A DNA stretch of 30,548 bases from an uncultured Tessaracoccus sp. (GCF_947255005.1 NZ_CAMYFI010000028.1:1-30548), one strand, 5' to 3'; positions 7,055 through 15,622 are shown, counted from the first letter of the stretch. The notes: a model not told the origin generated them from the letters alone. A program made the numbers and translations.

Positions 7055-8764
7055 TTAGTCGTCGAAGACCACCCGCACGATGCTCTTCGTCCGATCACCG
7101 TCGGCGCTGCTCGTCATGCCGACGGCTGCGATCGGTTCGACGTACTGTTTCGACTCCTCATCCATGTTGCTGCCGGCAATCTCGGCGACGGCATTCACGT
7201 TCACGAAGATGACGACTTGTGCATCGTCGGTGACAACCTTCTTGTAGAGGTCGTTGTCCTTCAGTGACCCGCCCGTTACCTCGTCGGCTGAGTAGCCGCG
7301 GGTATAGGTGACGGTGTTGCCTTCAGTGCTGCGCTGAATCGGAACTTCACCGCCCTGCGCTTCCAACTGCTTGAACAGCGGGTCGAGGAGGGAGTTATGA
7401 CGCTCGACGTCATCGGTGGCAACCTTGACGCCCACCTTCGCGTCGTTCACTTGGCCACCTTCGGACACCACGTCGACAGCTGCCGCCAGCTGCTTGCCGA
7501 GCAGCGCCTTCACGTCCTCTTCTGACTTCAAGCCCACCTGGGCGAGCTTGTCCTTCATCCCCGGAGCGCTATCGAGCTGCTTCCACAGCTGGCTGATCAT
7601 TTCGTCGTTGAAGGCTACGCCAAAGGCCATCGGGGCATCTGCGGGAAGCGAGCCCACGAAGTCCTTCACCGACTCGCTCTTGCCGTTTTCAACATCTGAA
7701 GCGAAGGAGGAATGCAGCGTCAGCATGTTGTCCTCGACGTGCAGGCCAATTGCGCCGTGCACCGACTTCAGCGCCTCGATCTGTTCGAGCGTCGCACTGT
7801 CGATATTAGGCGAATCGCTTATTTCGAGGGCCATCTGGATGGCCTTGGTGCTCACCCAGGCACTGGCGAGGTTGCTGCCTTCGAGGGCCGCCATATCAGC
7901 CTTGTACTGCTCGTCGTCCTTGATGGAGCCTTTCTCGAGCGCGGCCTTGATGTCGGAGTCCTTATCCTCGACCACCATCAGGTTGTTATGGAAGAAGTGC
8001 TTGGTGTTGTCACCGCCGTGCTCCTTCATGAACGCATCGGCCTTGCCCTCGTCGGTGACCTCCACCGCCAGCACCGGCGTGACGGGGTCGTCACGGCGCT
8101 GGCCCAGCTCGTCATCGTCGCTGTTGGTGCCGCCCTCGACGGGCAGGACGCCGATTGAGAGCGAATTGCCCAACCAAGGCTTCACATCTTCCTGGTAGTT
8201 GATGTCGCTATCATCGTCGGCGACGAGTTCCCACAGGACCTCTTTGTAGTCGTCGGTATCTGGCAGGTCGGAGCCTTCAGGGAACTTCTCGACGATGTTC
8301 TTCAGCGCGAGCTTGTCGGCATCTGCCGGGTTGAGCGACAGCTCGACGACGGCGATAGCGTTGCTCGGAACGCCCGCCGTGGCTGCCGAGGGGGAAGTTC
8401 CGTTGAAGAAGTTGTAGGCGAAGAAACCGCCGCCGACCACCAGGCCCGCAGCGACGACGCCGCCGATCACGACGGGAAGCTTCGACTTCGTCTTGGTGCC
8501 AACCGGGCCGCCGGGACCCCCAGGACCACCGTACCCACCAGGACCGCCGGGGCCGCCAGGGGCGCCTGGGCCTGCCGGGCCCTGCTGCTGATAGCCGCCA
8601 GGAGCCCCCTGCGGGTTGCCGCCTGGTTGTCCTCCCTGGAAGTGAGGACCTTGGTTTGGCTGCTGGCCGCCGAAGTTTCCGGGGCCGTGAGGCTGATTCG
8701 GTGGGCCTTGGTAGCCGCCTTGCCCGCCACCCTGAGGGTGGTTATTCCATTGCTGCTGGCTCAC
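7055..8764 (-). CDS. DUF3352 membrane-anchored protein with Gly/Pro/Gln-rich head
   Basis: This is a 569-residue protein. Residues 1-95 are disordered, rich in Gln, Gly, Pro and Asn, with a collagen-like GAP-GGP-GGP-GGY stretch around 66-88. A transmembrane segment lies at about 96-118 (LPVVIGGVVAAGLVVGGGFF). Residues about 120-569 form an extracytoplasmic DUF3352-type domain beginning with PSNAIAVVELSLNPADADK. The function of DUF3352 is unknown. The GTG at 8764 is chosen for its AAAGGAGA ribosome binding site; an upstream ATG is ignored. It lies 106 bp downstream of an LCP gene on the same strand and may be partly co-transcribed with it. Topology predicts the domain outside the membrane, which suits a cell-envelope role, but that is inference. 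Confidence 0.85.
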   Translation of the reverse strand: MSQQQWNNHPQGGGQGGYQGPPNQPHGPGNFGGQQPNQGPHFQGGQPGGNPQGAPGGYQQQGPAGPGAPGGPGGPGGYGGPGGPGGPVGTKTKSKLPVVIGGVVAAGLVVGGGFFAYNFFNGTSPSAATAGVPSNAIAVVELSLNPADADKLALKNIVEKFPEGSDLPDTDDYKEVLWELVADDDSDINYQEDVKPWLGNSLSIGVLPVEGGTNSDDDELGQRRDDPVTPVLAVEVTDEGKADAFMKEHGGDNTKHFFHNNLMVVEDKDSDIKAALEKGSIKDDEQYKADMAALEGSNLASAWVSTKAIQMALEISDSPNIDSATLEQIEALKSVHGAIGLHVEDNMLTLHSSFASDVENGKSESVKDFVGSLPADAPMAFGVAFNDEMISQLWKQLDSAPGMKDKLAQVGLKSEEDVKALLGKQLAAAVDVVSEGGQVNDAKVGVKVATDDVERHNSLLDPLFKQLEAQGGEVPIQRSTEGNTVTYTRGYSADEVTGGSLKDNDLYKKVVTDDAQVVIFVNVNAVAEIAGSNMDEESKQYVEPIAAVGMTSSADGDRTKSIVRVVFDD

Positions 8765-8870
8765 GATCTCTCCTTTGTGTGTGCAGTCGTTATCCAGGGT
8801 ACGGGTAAATGAGGTCATTTTCACACGTCCGACGGCCAGGGCCCTGCGCACACAGGAGCAGTGACGAACG

Positions 8871-10079
8871 TTACCGGTGCTCAGCAACCGCGTCGATATC
8901 GCCTCTGGCTATGGCATTGAACACCTTCGACGCGTTCTTTTTGTCCCAGATCACCGTCGAACCCGCCGACGTGCGCGCGTTTGCGTTCGAGATGGGCACG
9001 GTGAGCGCGATGCCGTTACCAGTCGCGCCAGAGATCAATCCGACGCCGGCGCCCGTAACAGCGCCGATCCCCGTGCCCTCAGTGCGGGTCAGGGAACGCG
9101 CGGCGCCGGTGTTGACCTGCCAATACCTGACGGGGTTGATGAAGGTCATGGGGTGCAGGACGGACTGCATGATCTGGCCCATCACTTCCCGTTGGCGCTC
9201 CATCCGCCCGAGGTCGCCGCGTTTGTCGGCCTTCCGCATCCGAGCGTAGCTGAGGGCGGTGACGCCGTCGGCTTTCTGGCAGCCGCCTGGGATGTCGAGG
9301 TGCGAATCGCGATCCTTGATGGCCTTCTTGGGGCAGATTTCGATGCCACCGACGGCATCCACGACGTCAACGAGCCCGAGCATGCCGATCTCCAAGTAGC
9401 CGTCGATTTTGATGCCGGTGTTGCCTTCAATGGTGCGGATGAGTAGCGGCGCGCCGCCGAGCGCGTAGGCGGCATTCAGCTTGTTCTTGCCGTGCCCCGG
9501 AATGTCGACGTAGGAATCCCGCGGGAAGCTCAGCAGCACGGATTTCCCGTTCGGGGCTGTGTACAGCAGCATCATCGTGTCGGTGCGCCCGCCTGCCGTG
9601 GAGCCGGTGCCGAGGCGTCGTCGGTCTTCAGGGGAGAGGCTGTCGCGCCCGTCGCTACCGACGAGCAGCACTGCGGTGCCTGGCTGGTCGGAAAGCTCGC
9701 TCTCAACGCCTTGCACTGTCGAGATATTCATGAATGCCAGCACTGGCACCGTCACAAGGTACGCGATCCACAACACGAACAGCAGCACCAACAGCTTGAA
9801 CAGGCGCCGCTTTTTTCGGCGCCGACGTCTGCCCCGCTGCGTTGGCGGTGGGGCAGACGGGTACGGGTACGGCGTCGGGGGCTGGTGGCCAGGCGTAGCG
9901 TACGCCTCCGGATATGCCGACGGTGCACTCGCCAGCCGTTGATCTGAGCCGGGTTCACGCGACGGGGTCACCCACTCGGGCGCGGATGCGGCGTCGGGAA
10001 TGTCGGAAGAGGGCATGACGCGTGTGTGTTCCGGCTCGTTCTCGTCGTACAGCCAGCGCAGGTCATCCCGATTCGTCAC
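8871..10079 (-). CDS. LCP-family (LytR-CpsA-Psr) glycopolymer transferase, single-TM type
   Basis: This 402-residue enzyme is expected to transfer lipid-linked glycopolymers to peptidoglycan outside the membrane. It has a Pro/Tyr-rich cytoplasmic head to about residue 80, a basic RRRRRKKRRLFK patch, and one transmembrane helix (LLVLLFVLWIAYLVTVPVLA). The LCP domain follows: VLLVGSDGRD, GGRTDTMMLLY, LLSFPRDSYVDIPGHG, KLNAAYALGG, VDAVGGIEIC, and ALSYARMRKADKRGDLGRMERQ. These hold the Arg and Asp residues that bind the pyrophosphate and metal. The GTG at 10079 follows a TATGAT box by 7 nt (leaderless). It is divergent from a second LCP gene of different topology. Confidence 0.92.
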   Translation of the reverse strand: MTNRDDLRWLYDENEPEHTRVMPSSDIPDAASAPEWVTPSREPGSDQRLASAPSAYPEAYATPGHQPPTPYPYPSAPPPTQRGRRRRRKKRRLFKLLVLLFVLWIAYLVTVPVLAFMNISTVQGVESELSDQPGTAVLLVGSDGRDSLSPEDRRRLGTGSTAGGRTDTMMLLYTAPNGKSVLLSFPRDSYVDIPGHGKNKLNAAYALGGAPLLIRTIEGNTGIKIDGYLEIGMLGLVDVVDAVGGIEICPKKAIKDRDSHLDIPGGCQKADGVTALSYARMRKADKRGDLGRMERQREVMGQIMQSVLHPMTFINPVRYWQVNTGAARSLTRTEGTGIGAVTGAGVGLISGATGNGIALTVPISNANARTSAGSTVIWDKKNASKVFNAIARGDIDAVAEHR

Positions 10080-10086
10080 GCAAACG

Positions 10087-10092
10087 ATCATA
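10087..10092 (-). promoter_or_regulatory. -10 box of the first LCP gene (leaderless)
   Basis: TATGAT, near consensus, lies 7 nt before the GTG at 10079. It excludes the longer reading that starts upstream at 10127. Confidence 0.6.
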
Positions 10093-10129
10093 CGTGGAAG
10101 CCAATCGCGTACGCCTCGGCGCGCCATGG

Positions 10130-10159
10130 GTGATACGCCTCGTCGGGGGGAGTCATACT
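10130..10159 (+). promoter_or_regulatory. possible promoter of the second LCP gene
   Basis: GTGATA (10130-10135) and CATACT (10154-10159) are 18 bp apart. This would leave a leader of about 25 nt containing a GGAGGAG ribosome binding site before the GTG at 10190. The -35 match is weak. Confidence 0.35.
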
Positions 10160-10189
10160 TGAGCGACCCGAACTCTCAGGAGGAGAGCT

Positions 10190-11671
10190 GTGACCAACGC
10201 CCAAGTCGAGGTGGCTCGCGTCCGTCTGCGCAGAGCGATTGGTTGCCTCCTGTTCTCCGCCGTGTTGCCGGGCTCCGTGCAGCGCTACGTCGGCAACCGT
10301 CGCGTGGGGGTGCTCGCGGCGCGCGTGCTCGCAGGGCTCTTCGTATCGCTCGTAGTCGTCGGCCTTTCGGTGCTCATTGCGCCGGGGGCCACCGTCGGGT
10401 TCCTCCTCACGCCGTGGGTCACGGTGGTTTGCCGCGTTGCGCTCTGGATGTTGTTCATCGGTTGGGTTGCTCTGCTTGTCGACTCCTGGCGCTTATCACG
10501 CCCTATGGAATTGCCGCAGCGAGCACGCTTGGCCATGACGCTCACCGTCGTCGCTTTGGCCGTGGTGATGGGACTGGTGACGAATCTCATCGCGGGAGCC
10601 TTCGCGGCCGCAGGCAACGTCGGCTCTGTGCTGCCGGGCGGTGGGGACACTGAGAAGAAGGCGGGTCGCTACAACATCATGCTGCTGGGCGTTGACGCCT
10701 CCGACGAGCGCATCGGGGTGCGGGCGGACTCCGTCAACGTCGCATCGATCAACGCGGAGACCGGCCAGACGGTGATCTTCGGGCTGCCCCGGAACATGCA
10801 AGGCGTTCCGTTCCCGAAGGATTCTCCCATGCACGCGATCTACCCCGATGGGTTCCGGTGCGCGAACAACGAGTGCATGCTGAACGCGATATGGACAGTC
10901 GCTGAGGAACACGCCGACCAGTTCCCCGAAGGCCTCAACGTTGGGTTGGCTGCGACGAAGGCTGCGGTGGGGGAGACACTCGGCCTTGACATTAACTACT
11001 ACGCGCTGGTGGACATGCACGGCTTCTCGTCCATCATCGACGCGATGGGCGGCATCAACATCGATGTGATGAAGCGTATCCCCATTGGTGGCGGCAGCTC
11101 GCCGGTGTTCGGCTACATTGAGCCCGGCAAGGATGTACACCTTGACGGCAAACACGCGCTGTGGTTTGCGCGCTCCAGGCACGGCTCCAGCGATTACGAG
11201 CGCATGCAACGTCAGAAATGCGTGATGAGCGCCATGGTGGCACAACTCGACCCGCAGGTGGTGGCCACCCGCTTCGTCGAACTCTCCGAAGCGGGCAAAG
11301 ACCTCCTGCTCACCGATGTGCCGCGCGACCAGATCGTTGAGCTGGCGGGGCTCGCGCTCGAGGCCCGCAACCGGCAGATTGCCTCTGTCAACTTCATGCC
11401 CCCGCTCATCCCGGACACCGCCCACCCCGACTTCGGGCTGATCCGCGAGACAGTGCAGTCGGCAATCAAAGCCTCCGAGCAGTCGGACAAAGCAGGCAAG
11501 AGCGCGACAACGGCTGCGCCGAGCCCGCAACTGAGTGCACCGCCTGCCCACAGCATCAACCCCGCGCCGCAAGCGTCCGCATCGGCGTCGGCCACCCTCG
11601 AGAGCGATGACAAGGCGTACACGGCTGGGCAAACCACGGGCGATCTTCAGTCTGTGTGCTCGGTGAACTGA
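10190..11671 (+). CDS. LCP-family glycopolymer transferase, multi-TM type
   Basis: This is a 493-residue LCP protein. Its N-terminal part has about four hydrophobic segments (residues about 15-30, 42-65, 68-100 and 117-143) instead of the single anchor of its divergent neighbour. The LCP domain follows: YNIMLLGVDASDE, RADSVNVASINAE, VIFGLPRNMQGVPFP, NAIWTVAEEHAD, FSSIIDAMGGINIDV and ALWFARSRHGSSDYERMQRQ. These keep the Arg/Asp pattern used for lipid-pyrophosphate and metal binding. The C-terminal about 70 residues are Ala/Ser/Pro-rich. The GTG start has GGAGGAG at good spacing. In M. tuberculosis a CpsA-like LCP gene (Rv3267) lies in the equivalent neighbourhood. Which polymer is transferred cannot be told. 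Confidence 0.9.
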   Translation: MTNAQVEVARVRLRRAIGCLLFSAVLPGSVQRYVGNRRVGVLAARVLAGLFVSLVVVGLSVLIAPGATVGFLLTPWVTVVCRVALWMLFIGWVALLVDSWRLSRPMELPQRARLAMTLTVVALAVVMGLVTNLIAGAFAAAGNVGSVLPGGGDTEKKAGRYNIMLLGVDASDERIGVRADSVNVASINAETGQTVIFGLPRNMQGVPFPKDSPMHAIYPDGFRCANNECMLNAIWTVAEEHADQFPEGLNVGLAATKAAVGETLGLDINYYALVDMHGFSSIIDAMGGINIDVMKRIPIGGGSSPVFGYIEPGKDVHLDGKHALWFARSRHGSSDYERMQRQKCVMSAMVAQLDPQVVATRFVELSEAGKDLLLTDVPRDQIVELAGLALEARNRQIASVNFMPPLIPDTAHPDFGLIRETVQSAIKASEQSDKAGKSATTAAPSPQLSAPPAHSINPAPQASASASATLESDDKAYTAGQTTGDLQSVCSVN

Positions 11672-11686
11672 CCGAGGCAACAAGGC

Positions 11687-11770
11687 ATGACTCGACTGAG
11701 CGCACACCACATGCAAGAAACTGGCCGTGGAGGGCCCAAAAACGAATCTGGCGTGCGTCCAGTCGAGCAT
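11687..11770. other. long-range inverted repeat in the LCP-glycosyltransferase gap
   Basis: CTCGACTG (11691-11698) pairs with CAGTCGAG (11760-11767). Flanking ATG and CAT extend the pairing past a bulged A, giving 11 pairs around a loop of about 60 nt. The loop contains a smaller GGCC-GTGGAG-GGCC hairpin. It lies between the LCP stop and the -10 box of the next gene and could form part of a terminator. Evidence is pairing only. Confidence 0.3.
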
Positions 11771-11799
11771 CTGCGAGGATGAGCTTGGGGAGGGCTCGA

Positions 11800-11805
11800 T
11801 ACAGT
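11800..11805 (+). promoter_or_regulatory. -10 box of the ExoA-like glycosyltransferase (leaderless)
   Basis: TACAGT ends 7 nt before the ATG at 11813. The in-frame GTG at 11804 overlaps this box and is therefore unlikely to be the start. Confidence 0.55.
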
Positions 11806-11812
11806 GACGGGT

Positions 11813-12781
11813 ATGGATGTCAGCGTCGTGATGCCGGTGCGCAATGAAGAAGCGCACCTGGAAGCCGCCGTCGAGCGTGTACTGCAACAAGACAGAAGCG
11901 GTGAGCTGGAGATCATCATCGCCGTCGGGCCTTCCGTCGATCACACGGAAACAATCGCCGCCGCGCTGGCCGAGAGATATTCAGAGGTCACCGTCGTAGA
12001 CAACCCGACGGGGTACACGCCGGCTGGGCTGAACATCGCCATCGCCGCATCGCACTACGACGTCATCGTGCGCGTCGACGGACACGGTGAACTGAGCGAC
12101 GGCTACATCGTCAAGGCAGTGCAACTTCTGGAAGAAACGGGTGCGGCCAACGTCGGGGGAATCATGGATGCACAGGGCCGCACATCGCTCGAGCGCGCCA
12201 TCGCGGCCGCCTACAACTCGCCCTACGGTCTGGGCGGTGGTGGTTTCCATGTGAAAGACACCCCTGCAGGGCCAGCCCAGACCGTCTTCCTGGGTGTGTT
12301 TCGTCGCGACGCGCTGGAATCGGTGGGTGGATTCGACGAGTCGTTGCACCGCGCACAGGATTGGGAACTGAACTACCGCCTGCGCAAGGCTGGCTTCCGC
12401 ATTTGGTTCTCACCTGAGCTGCGGGTGGTGTACCGGCCACGCTCGACGTATCGGGCGCTCGCGCAGCAGTTCTATCGCACGGGCAGCTGGCGTCGCGAGA
12501 TCATCCGCCGCTACCCCGAAACCGCATCCGTGCGCTACCTCGCCCCGCCCATCGCCGTCGCTGGCTTCACAGGAGGGCTGGTGGGCGGGCTCGTCGGACT
12601 GCTCACACGGAACAGGTATCTCACCTTCCTGCTGCTCGCGCCAGCGGCCTACACCCTGTTCTTGCTCGTGGCCACGGCGCGCATCGACGCCGACTTCCAG
12701 GCGAAGCTCCGCCTACCGCTGGTGCTCGCTGTGATGCACGGGTGCTGGGGCGCTGGTTTCATGCGCTCAACCCCAGCCTGA
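11813..12781 (+). CDS. glycosyltransferase family 2, ExoA-like
   Basis: This is a 322-residue inverting glycosyltransferase. The GT-A domain begins VSVVMPVRNEEAHLE, has IIAVGPSVDHT and NPTGYTPAGLNIAIA, and a DxD-like VRVDGHGEL that should hold the metal and nucleotide sugar. The acceptor-side motif GGFDESLHRAQDWELNYRLRKAG is intact. The C-terminal part carries two to three hydrophobic segments (about residues 245-310) that place it at the membrane. It resembles succinoglycan-type ExoA transferases, but donor and acceptor are unknown. Position between an LCP ligase and the GDP-mannose genes suggests synthesis of an envelope polysaccharide. A ribosome binding site for the next gene overlaps its stop. 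Confidence 0.88.
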   Translation: MDVSVVMPVRNEEAHLEAAVERVLQQDRSGELEIIIAVGPSVDHTETIAAALAERYSEVTVVDNPTGYTPAGLNIAIAASHYDVIVRVDGHGELSDGYIVKAVQLLEETGAANVGGIMDAQGRTSLERAIAAAYNSPYGLGGGGFHVKDTPAGPAQTVFLGVFRRDALESVGGFDESLHRAQDWELNYRLRKAGFRIWFSPELRVVYRPRSTYRALAQQFYRTGSWRREIIRRYPETASVRYLAPPIAVAGFTGGLVGGLVGLLTRNRYLTFLLLAPAAYTLFLLVATARIDADFQAKLRLPLVLAVMHGCWGAGFMRSTPA

Positions 12782-12792
12782 GGAGCGCAGCG

Positions 12793-14799
12793 ATGTACCC
12801 AGCCGCCAGGCGCGACGAGACGGTAATTGACGACATCGGCGGGCACGCCGTCGCAGATCCATACCGGTGGCTCGAGAACCCATCGCCGGAGACGGAAGCC
12901 TTCATCGAGGCGCAAAACGCGTTGTCGCGCCCTAAACTCGACGCGCTTCCCAACCGGGATGCGTTCGAGCGCATCCTTCACCGCGTGCTGTCGGAACCCA
13001 CCCGTAACTGCCCGGTACAGCGCGGCGGGTGGCTGTTCGCGTGGCACAATGACGGCGACGACCAGCCCCGTGTCGTGCGTGCGCGCAGCTTTGACGACCT
13101 GGAAACCGCCGAGACCATCCTCGACCCCAACGGCGGTGACGGCACCACCGCCATCGTGCAGTTCGCGCCCAACGATGACGCCTCGCTGTTGGCCTATGCC
13201 GTCGCGGAGGCCGGCTCCGATTGGCACACTATCCGCGTGCTCGACCTCGCGTCGCTCGAAGACACCGGCGTCGAGATCCGCTGGGCAAAATGGAACATGC
13301 CTACCTGGCTGCCAGGCGGCAGGCGCTTCACTTACTGGGTCTACCCGGAGCCCACCGGCAACGCGCTCACCGACGAGAACGCCGCCGGCGTCATGTATGC
13401 CTTCGACATGGATGCACGTTGCAGCGAGCTGTACTGGCAGCCCGACGACCCCCGAACAATGCCGTACCGATTCCCCGACGACGAGTGGTGTCTGCTGTTT
13501 GCGCGTCGAGGTCTTGAATCGCGCACCCAGGTATTCGTGAGGCTGCACGAGGATGCGGAACTGCGGCTTCTCGTCGATGGCCAGGGCCAGTGGTGGCCGG
13601 TCGCGGTGCGCGGTCGGGAGCTCATCTGCGGCACCGACGAAGACGCGCCGCGTGGCCGGGTGGTCGCCGTCGACCTCCTCGACGGGGCCAGGCGCGAGCT
13701 CGTGGCCGAGCGCTCACGCCAGACGCTGCTCGCCTTCGACGCCACCCGCACCGGTTATCTCGCGCACTGGATGGTGGACGCGCAGTCATGCGTCGAACTG
13801 CTTGACCTCGACGGCGTGCCCGGCGATGCACTGCCGGTCGGCGACGGCGTCAGCATCGCGGGGCTCTCGACGCACGAGGACTCCGACGACGTGTTCCTCG
13901 CCACGTCTACGTTCACTGACCGGGGGCAGCGGGCGCACGCCCTCGTCGACGGGGGCAAGCTCGTCGATTGGCGAACCACAAGGCCAGATGGTCAGTTCTC
14001 CGTACCTAGCCGTACGCGCCGCGTCCGTGTGACGTCGAGCGACGGTGTCGAGGTGCCTGCCTTCGTCATCGAACCTGACGGGCCCACCGACGGTCCGCGC
14101 CCGACGCTGATGTGGGGCTACGGCGGCTTCAACCTCCCCGTCATGCCGGACCATAGGCCCATCTTCGCGGCGTGGATTGCCGCGGGCGGCACGCTGGTTA
14201 TCCCCAATCTGCGCGGCGGCGGAGAGTTCGGGGAACAGTGGCACGAGCAGGGCACGAAAGCACACAAACAGCAGGTATTCGACGACCTCTTCGCCGTAGC
14301 CGAGCGCATCATTGCCGACGGGGTGACCACGCCGTCGCAGCTCGCCTTGCACGGGCGATCCAACGGCGGGCTGCTCGCGGCCGCCGGGCTCACGCAGCGC
14401 CCTGATCTGTGGGCGGCCGTGCTGCCGAGCGTAGGGGTACTCGACATGCTGCGCTACCACCGATTCACCATCGGGTGGGCCTGGGCGAGGGACTACGGCA
14501 ACCCCGATGAGCCCGGCGTCGCCGAATACTTGCTGCGGTACTCGCCACTGCACAACGTGCGTAACGTGGAGTATCCGCCCACGCTCATTACGACTGCCGA
14601 TCACGACGACCGCGTGGTTCCCGCCCACTCATACAAGTTCGCCGCTGAGCTCCAGCACACGGGCGAGGGTGGGCCGTTCTGGCTGAGCGTCGATACGCGC
14701 GCGGGCCACGGCGCGGGCAAACCGAAGCACGCCCAGCTGCGGGAATACACCGATCAACTCGCCTTCGCCGCAGCCCACGTCGGGCTCACGCCTCGCTGA
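12793..14799 (+). CDS. prolyl oligopeptidase (S9A serine peptidase)
   Basis: This is a 668-residue protein with no signal peptide, so presumably cytoplasmic. It starts YPAARRDETVIDDIGG, then DPYRWLENPSPE, the typical prolyl oligopeptidase opening. A beta-propeller domain of about 70-395 follows. The alpha/beta-hydrolase domain includes PTLMWGYGGFN and IPNLRGGGEFGEQWHEQG. The catalytic triad is visible as Ser523 in HGRSNGG, an Asp in TADHDDRVVP (603-606) and His639 in RAGHGAGK. The family cleaves short peptides after proline. The ATG at 12793 has GAGGAG upstream, overlapping the end of the glycosyltransferase gene, so the two are probably co-transcribed. Its 3' end overlaps the convergent TIGR03089 gene by 14 bp. 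Confidence 0.94.
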   Translation: MYPAARRDETVIDDIGGHAVADPYRWLENPSPETEAFIEAQNALSRPKLDALPNRDAFERILHRVLSEPTRNCPVQRGGWLFAWHNDGDDQPRVVRARSFDDLETAETILDPNGGDGTTAIVQFAPNDDASLLAYAVAEAGSDWHTIRVLDLASLEDTGVEIRWAKWNMPTWLPGGRRFTYWVYPEPTGNALTDENAAGVMYAFDMDARCSELYWQPDDPRTMPYRFPDDEWCLLFARRGLESRTQVFVRLHEDAELRLLVDGQGQWWPVAVRGRELICGTDEDAPRGRVVAVDLLDGARRELVAERSRQTLLAFDATRTGYLAHWMVDAQSCVELLDLDGVPGDALPVGDGVSIAGLSTHEDSDDVFLATSTFTDRGQRAHALVDGGKLVDWRTTRPDGQFSVPSRTRRVRVTSSDGVEVPAFVIEPDGPTDGPRPTLMWGYGGFNLPVMPDHRPIFAAWIAAGGTLVIPNLRGGGEFGEQWHEQGTKAHKQQVFDDLFAVAERIIADGVTTPSQLALHGRSNGGLLAAAGLTQRPDLWAAVLPSVGVLDMLRYHRFTIGWAWARDYGNPDEPGVAEYLLRYSPLHNVRNVEYPPTLITTADHDDRVVPAHSYKFAAELQHTGEGGPFWLSVDTRAGHGAGKPKHAQLREYTDQLAFAAAHVGLTPR

Positions 14800-15442
14800 T
14801 CGACGCCCTCTCAGCGACGGCGATCTCGCGCACGCGCTCCTCGTCGAGGTCAACCGTGATGACACTCGAACCGCCGCCCCGCAAGGGCGCGGCGAGTGCG
14901 TCGCGCAGGAACTCCCAGCTGCTGGTTGGCTGGGCGAATAGCAAGCGGTTGGAGCGCCCCTCGACCTTGTCGAGGTCGGCGTAGGAGCGCTCGCCCCAGG
15001 CTGGGTCGGTGGGGGCTGGTGTTCCCTCGACGGCGGCGTCGGGCTGAGCGAGCACGTCGGCGTAGTCGGCGCAACCCGGGGGAGTGGCGTCGAAACCGAG
15101 CCCGAGCGGGTGCAACGAGCAGGCGATGGTGACGTCACCTCGTCGCGCATCTTCCGGGCCGACCACCGCGAACGCGGCACCTTCCGACACTCCCGCGACG
15201 ACGTGCCCACCAGCGAACCAAATAGCCGCCGTCCAGATCAGCGACACCCAGTGGCCGGGGTGGGACTCAGCCAAGCCGAGCGCGAGCGCCTCGTCGCTCT
15301 CGCCTCCCAGATCATCGAAGAAGTTCGCCGTCTTCATCACCCAGTTCGAGAAGGTGACGCCAGACAGTTCGACGCGGGCATCCCCCTCGTAGTAGGTGAT
15401 GAGTGGGGTGGGGCTCGGGTGAGTGAACACGTCGGAGAACAT
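14786..15442 (-). CDS. TIGR03089 family protein
   Basis: This is a 218-residue actinobacterial protein of unknown function that resembles the beginning of an AMP-forming acyl-CoA synthetase. Features include PTPLITYYEGDARVELSGVT, FSNWVMKTANFFDDLGG and WVSLIWTAAIWFAGGHVVAG, but the long C-terminal adenylation core is missing, as is normal for the family. The ATG at 15442 follows TACGAT by 7 nt (leaderless). An ATG three codons upstream (15451) overlaps that box and is the alternative start. A homologue (Rv3268) lies beside the CpsA-like gene in M. tuberculosis, matching the neighbourhood here. The stop overlaps the convergent peptidase gene. Confidence 0.85.
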   Translation of the reverse strand: MFSDVFTHPSPTPLITYYEGDARVELSGVTFSNWVMKTANFFDDLGGESDEALALGLAESHPGHWVSLIWTAAIWFAGGHVVAGVSEGAAFAVVGPEDARRGDVTIACSLHPLGLGFDATPPGCADYADVLAQPDAAVEGTPAPTDPAWGERSYADLDKVEGRSNRLLFAQPTSSWEFLRDALAAPLRGGGSSVITVDLDEERVREIAVAERASISEA

Positions 15443-15449
15443 GTCGGTC

Positions 15450-15455
15450 ATCGTA
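15450..15455 (-). promoter_or_regulatory. -10 box of the TIGR03089 gene (leaderless)
   Basis: TACGAT lies 7 nt before the ATG at 15442. No ribosome binding site precedes either candidate start. Confidence 0.5.
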
Positions 15456-15488
15456 GTGGCGCTGTTGAAGTGGTGAAGGTCACCTGAC

Positions 15489-15564
15489 CTGCAAAACTCG
15501 ACACTAGATCGTCCACACCCCGCTATTTCGGCAGGGTAGAGCTTTCTGATGTCGAGTTTTGCAG
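15489..15564. repeat. 76-bp element with perfect 15-bp terminal inverted repeats
   Basis: CTGCAAAACTCGACA (15489-15503) is the exact reverse complement of TGTCGAGTTTTGCAG (15550-15564). After one mismatch the pairing continues for about four more pairs, including one G-T. The 46-bp centre has no coding capacity. No target-site duplication is evident. It lies between the divergent TIGR03089 and manC genes, so it could be a small repetitive hairpin element or an operator. Confidence 0.75.
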
Positions 15565-15622
15565 TTTCACGAGCGCCTACGTCCACGCATTGCTGCCGCT
15601 GTCCGGCTCGCGCCCACCTTGC

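Noticed and set aside
10496..11944. A 482-codon minus-strand reading frame
   Set aside because: It lies opposite the second LCP gene, is rich in Arg, His and Asp as expected for a shadow, and crosses into the glycosyltransferase gene.
15489..15564. Insertion sequence
   Set aside because: Only 76 bp, without a transposase or a visible target-site duplication; retained only as a repeat or hairpin element.
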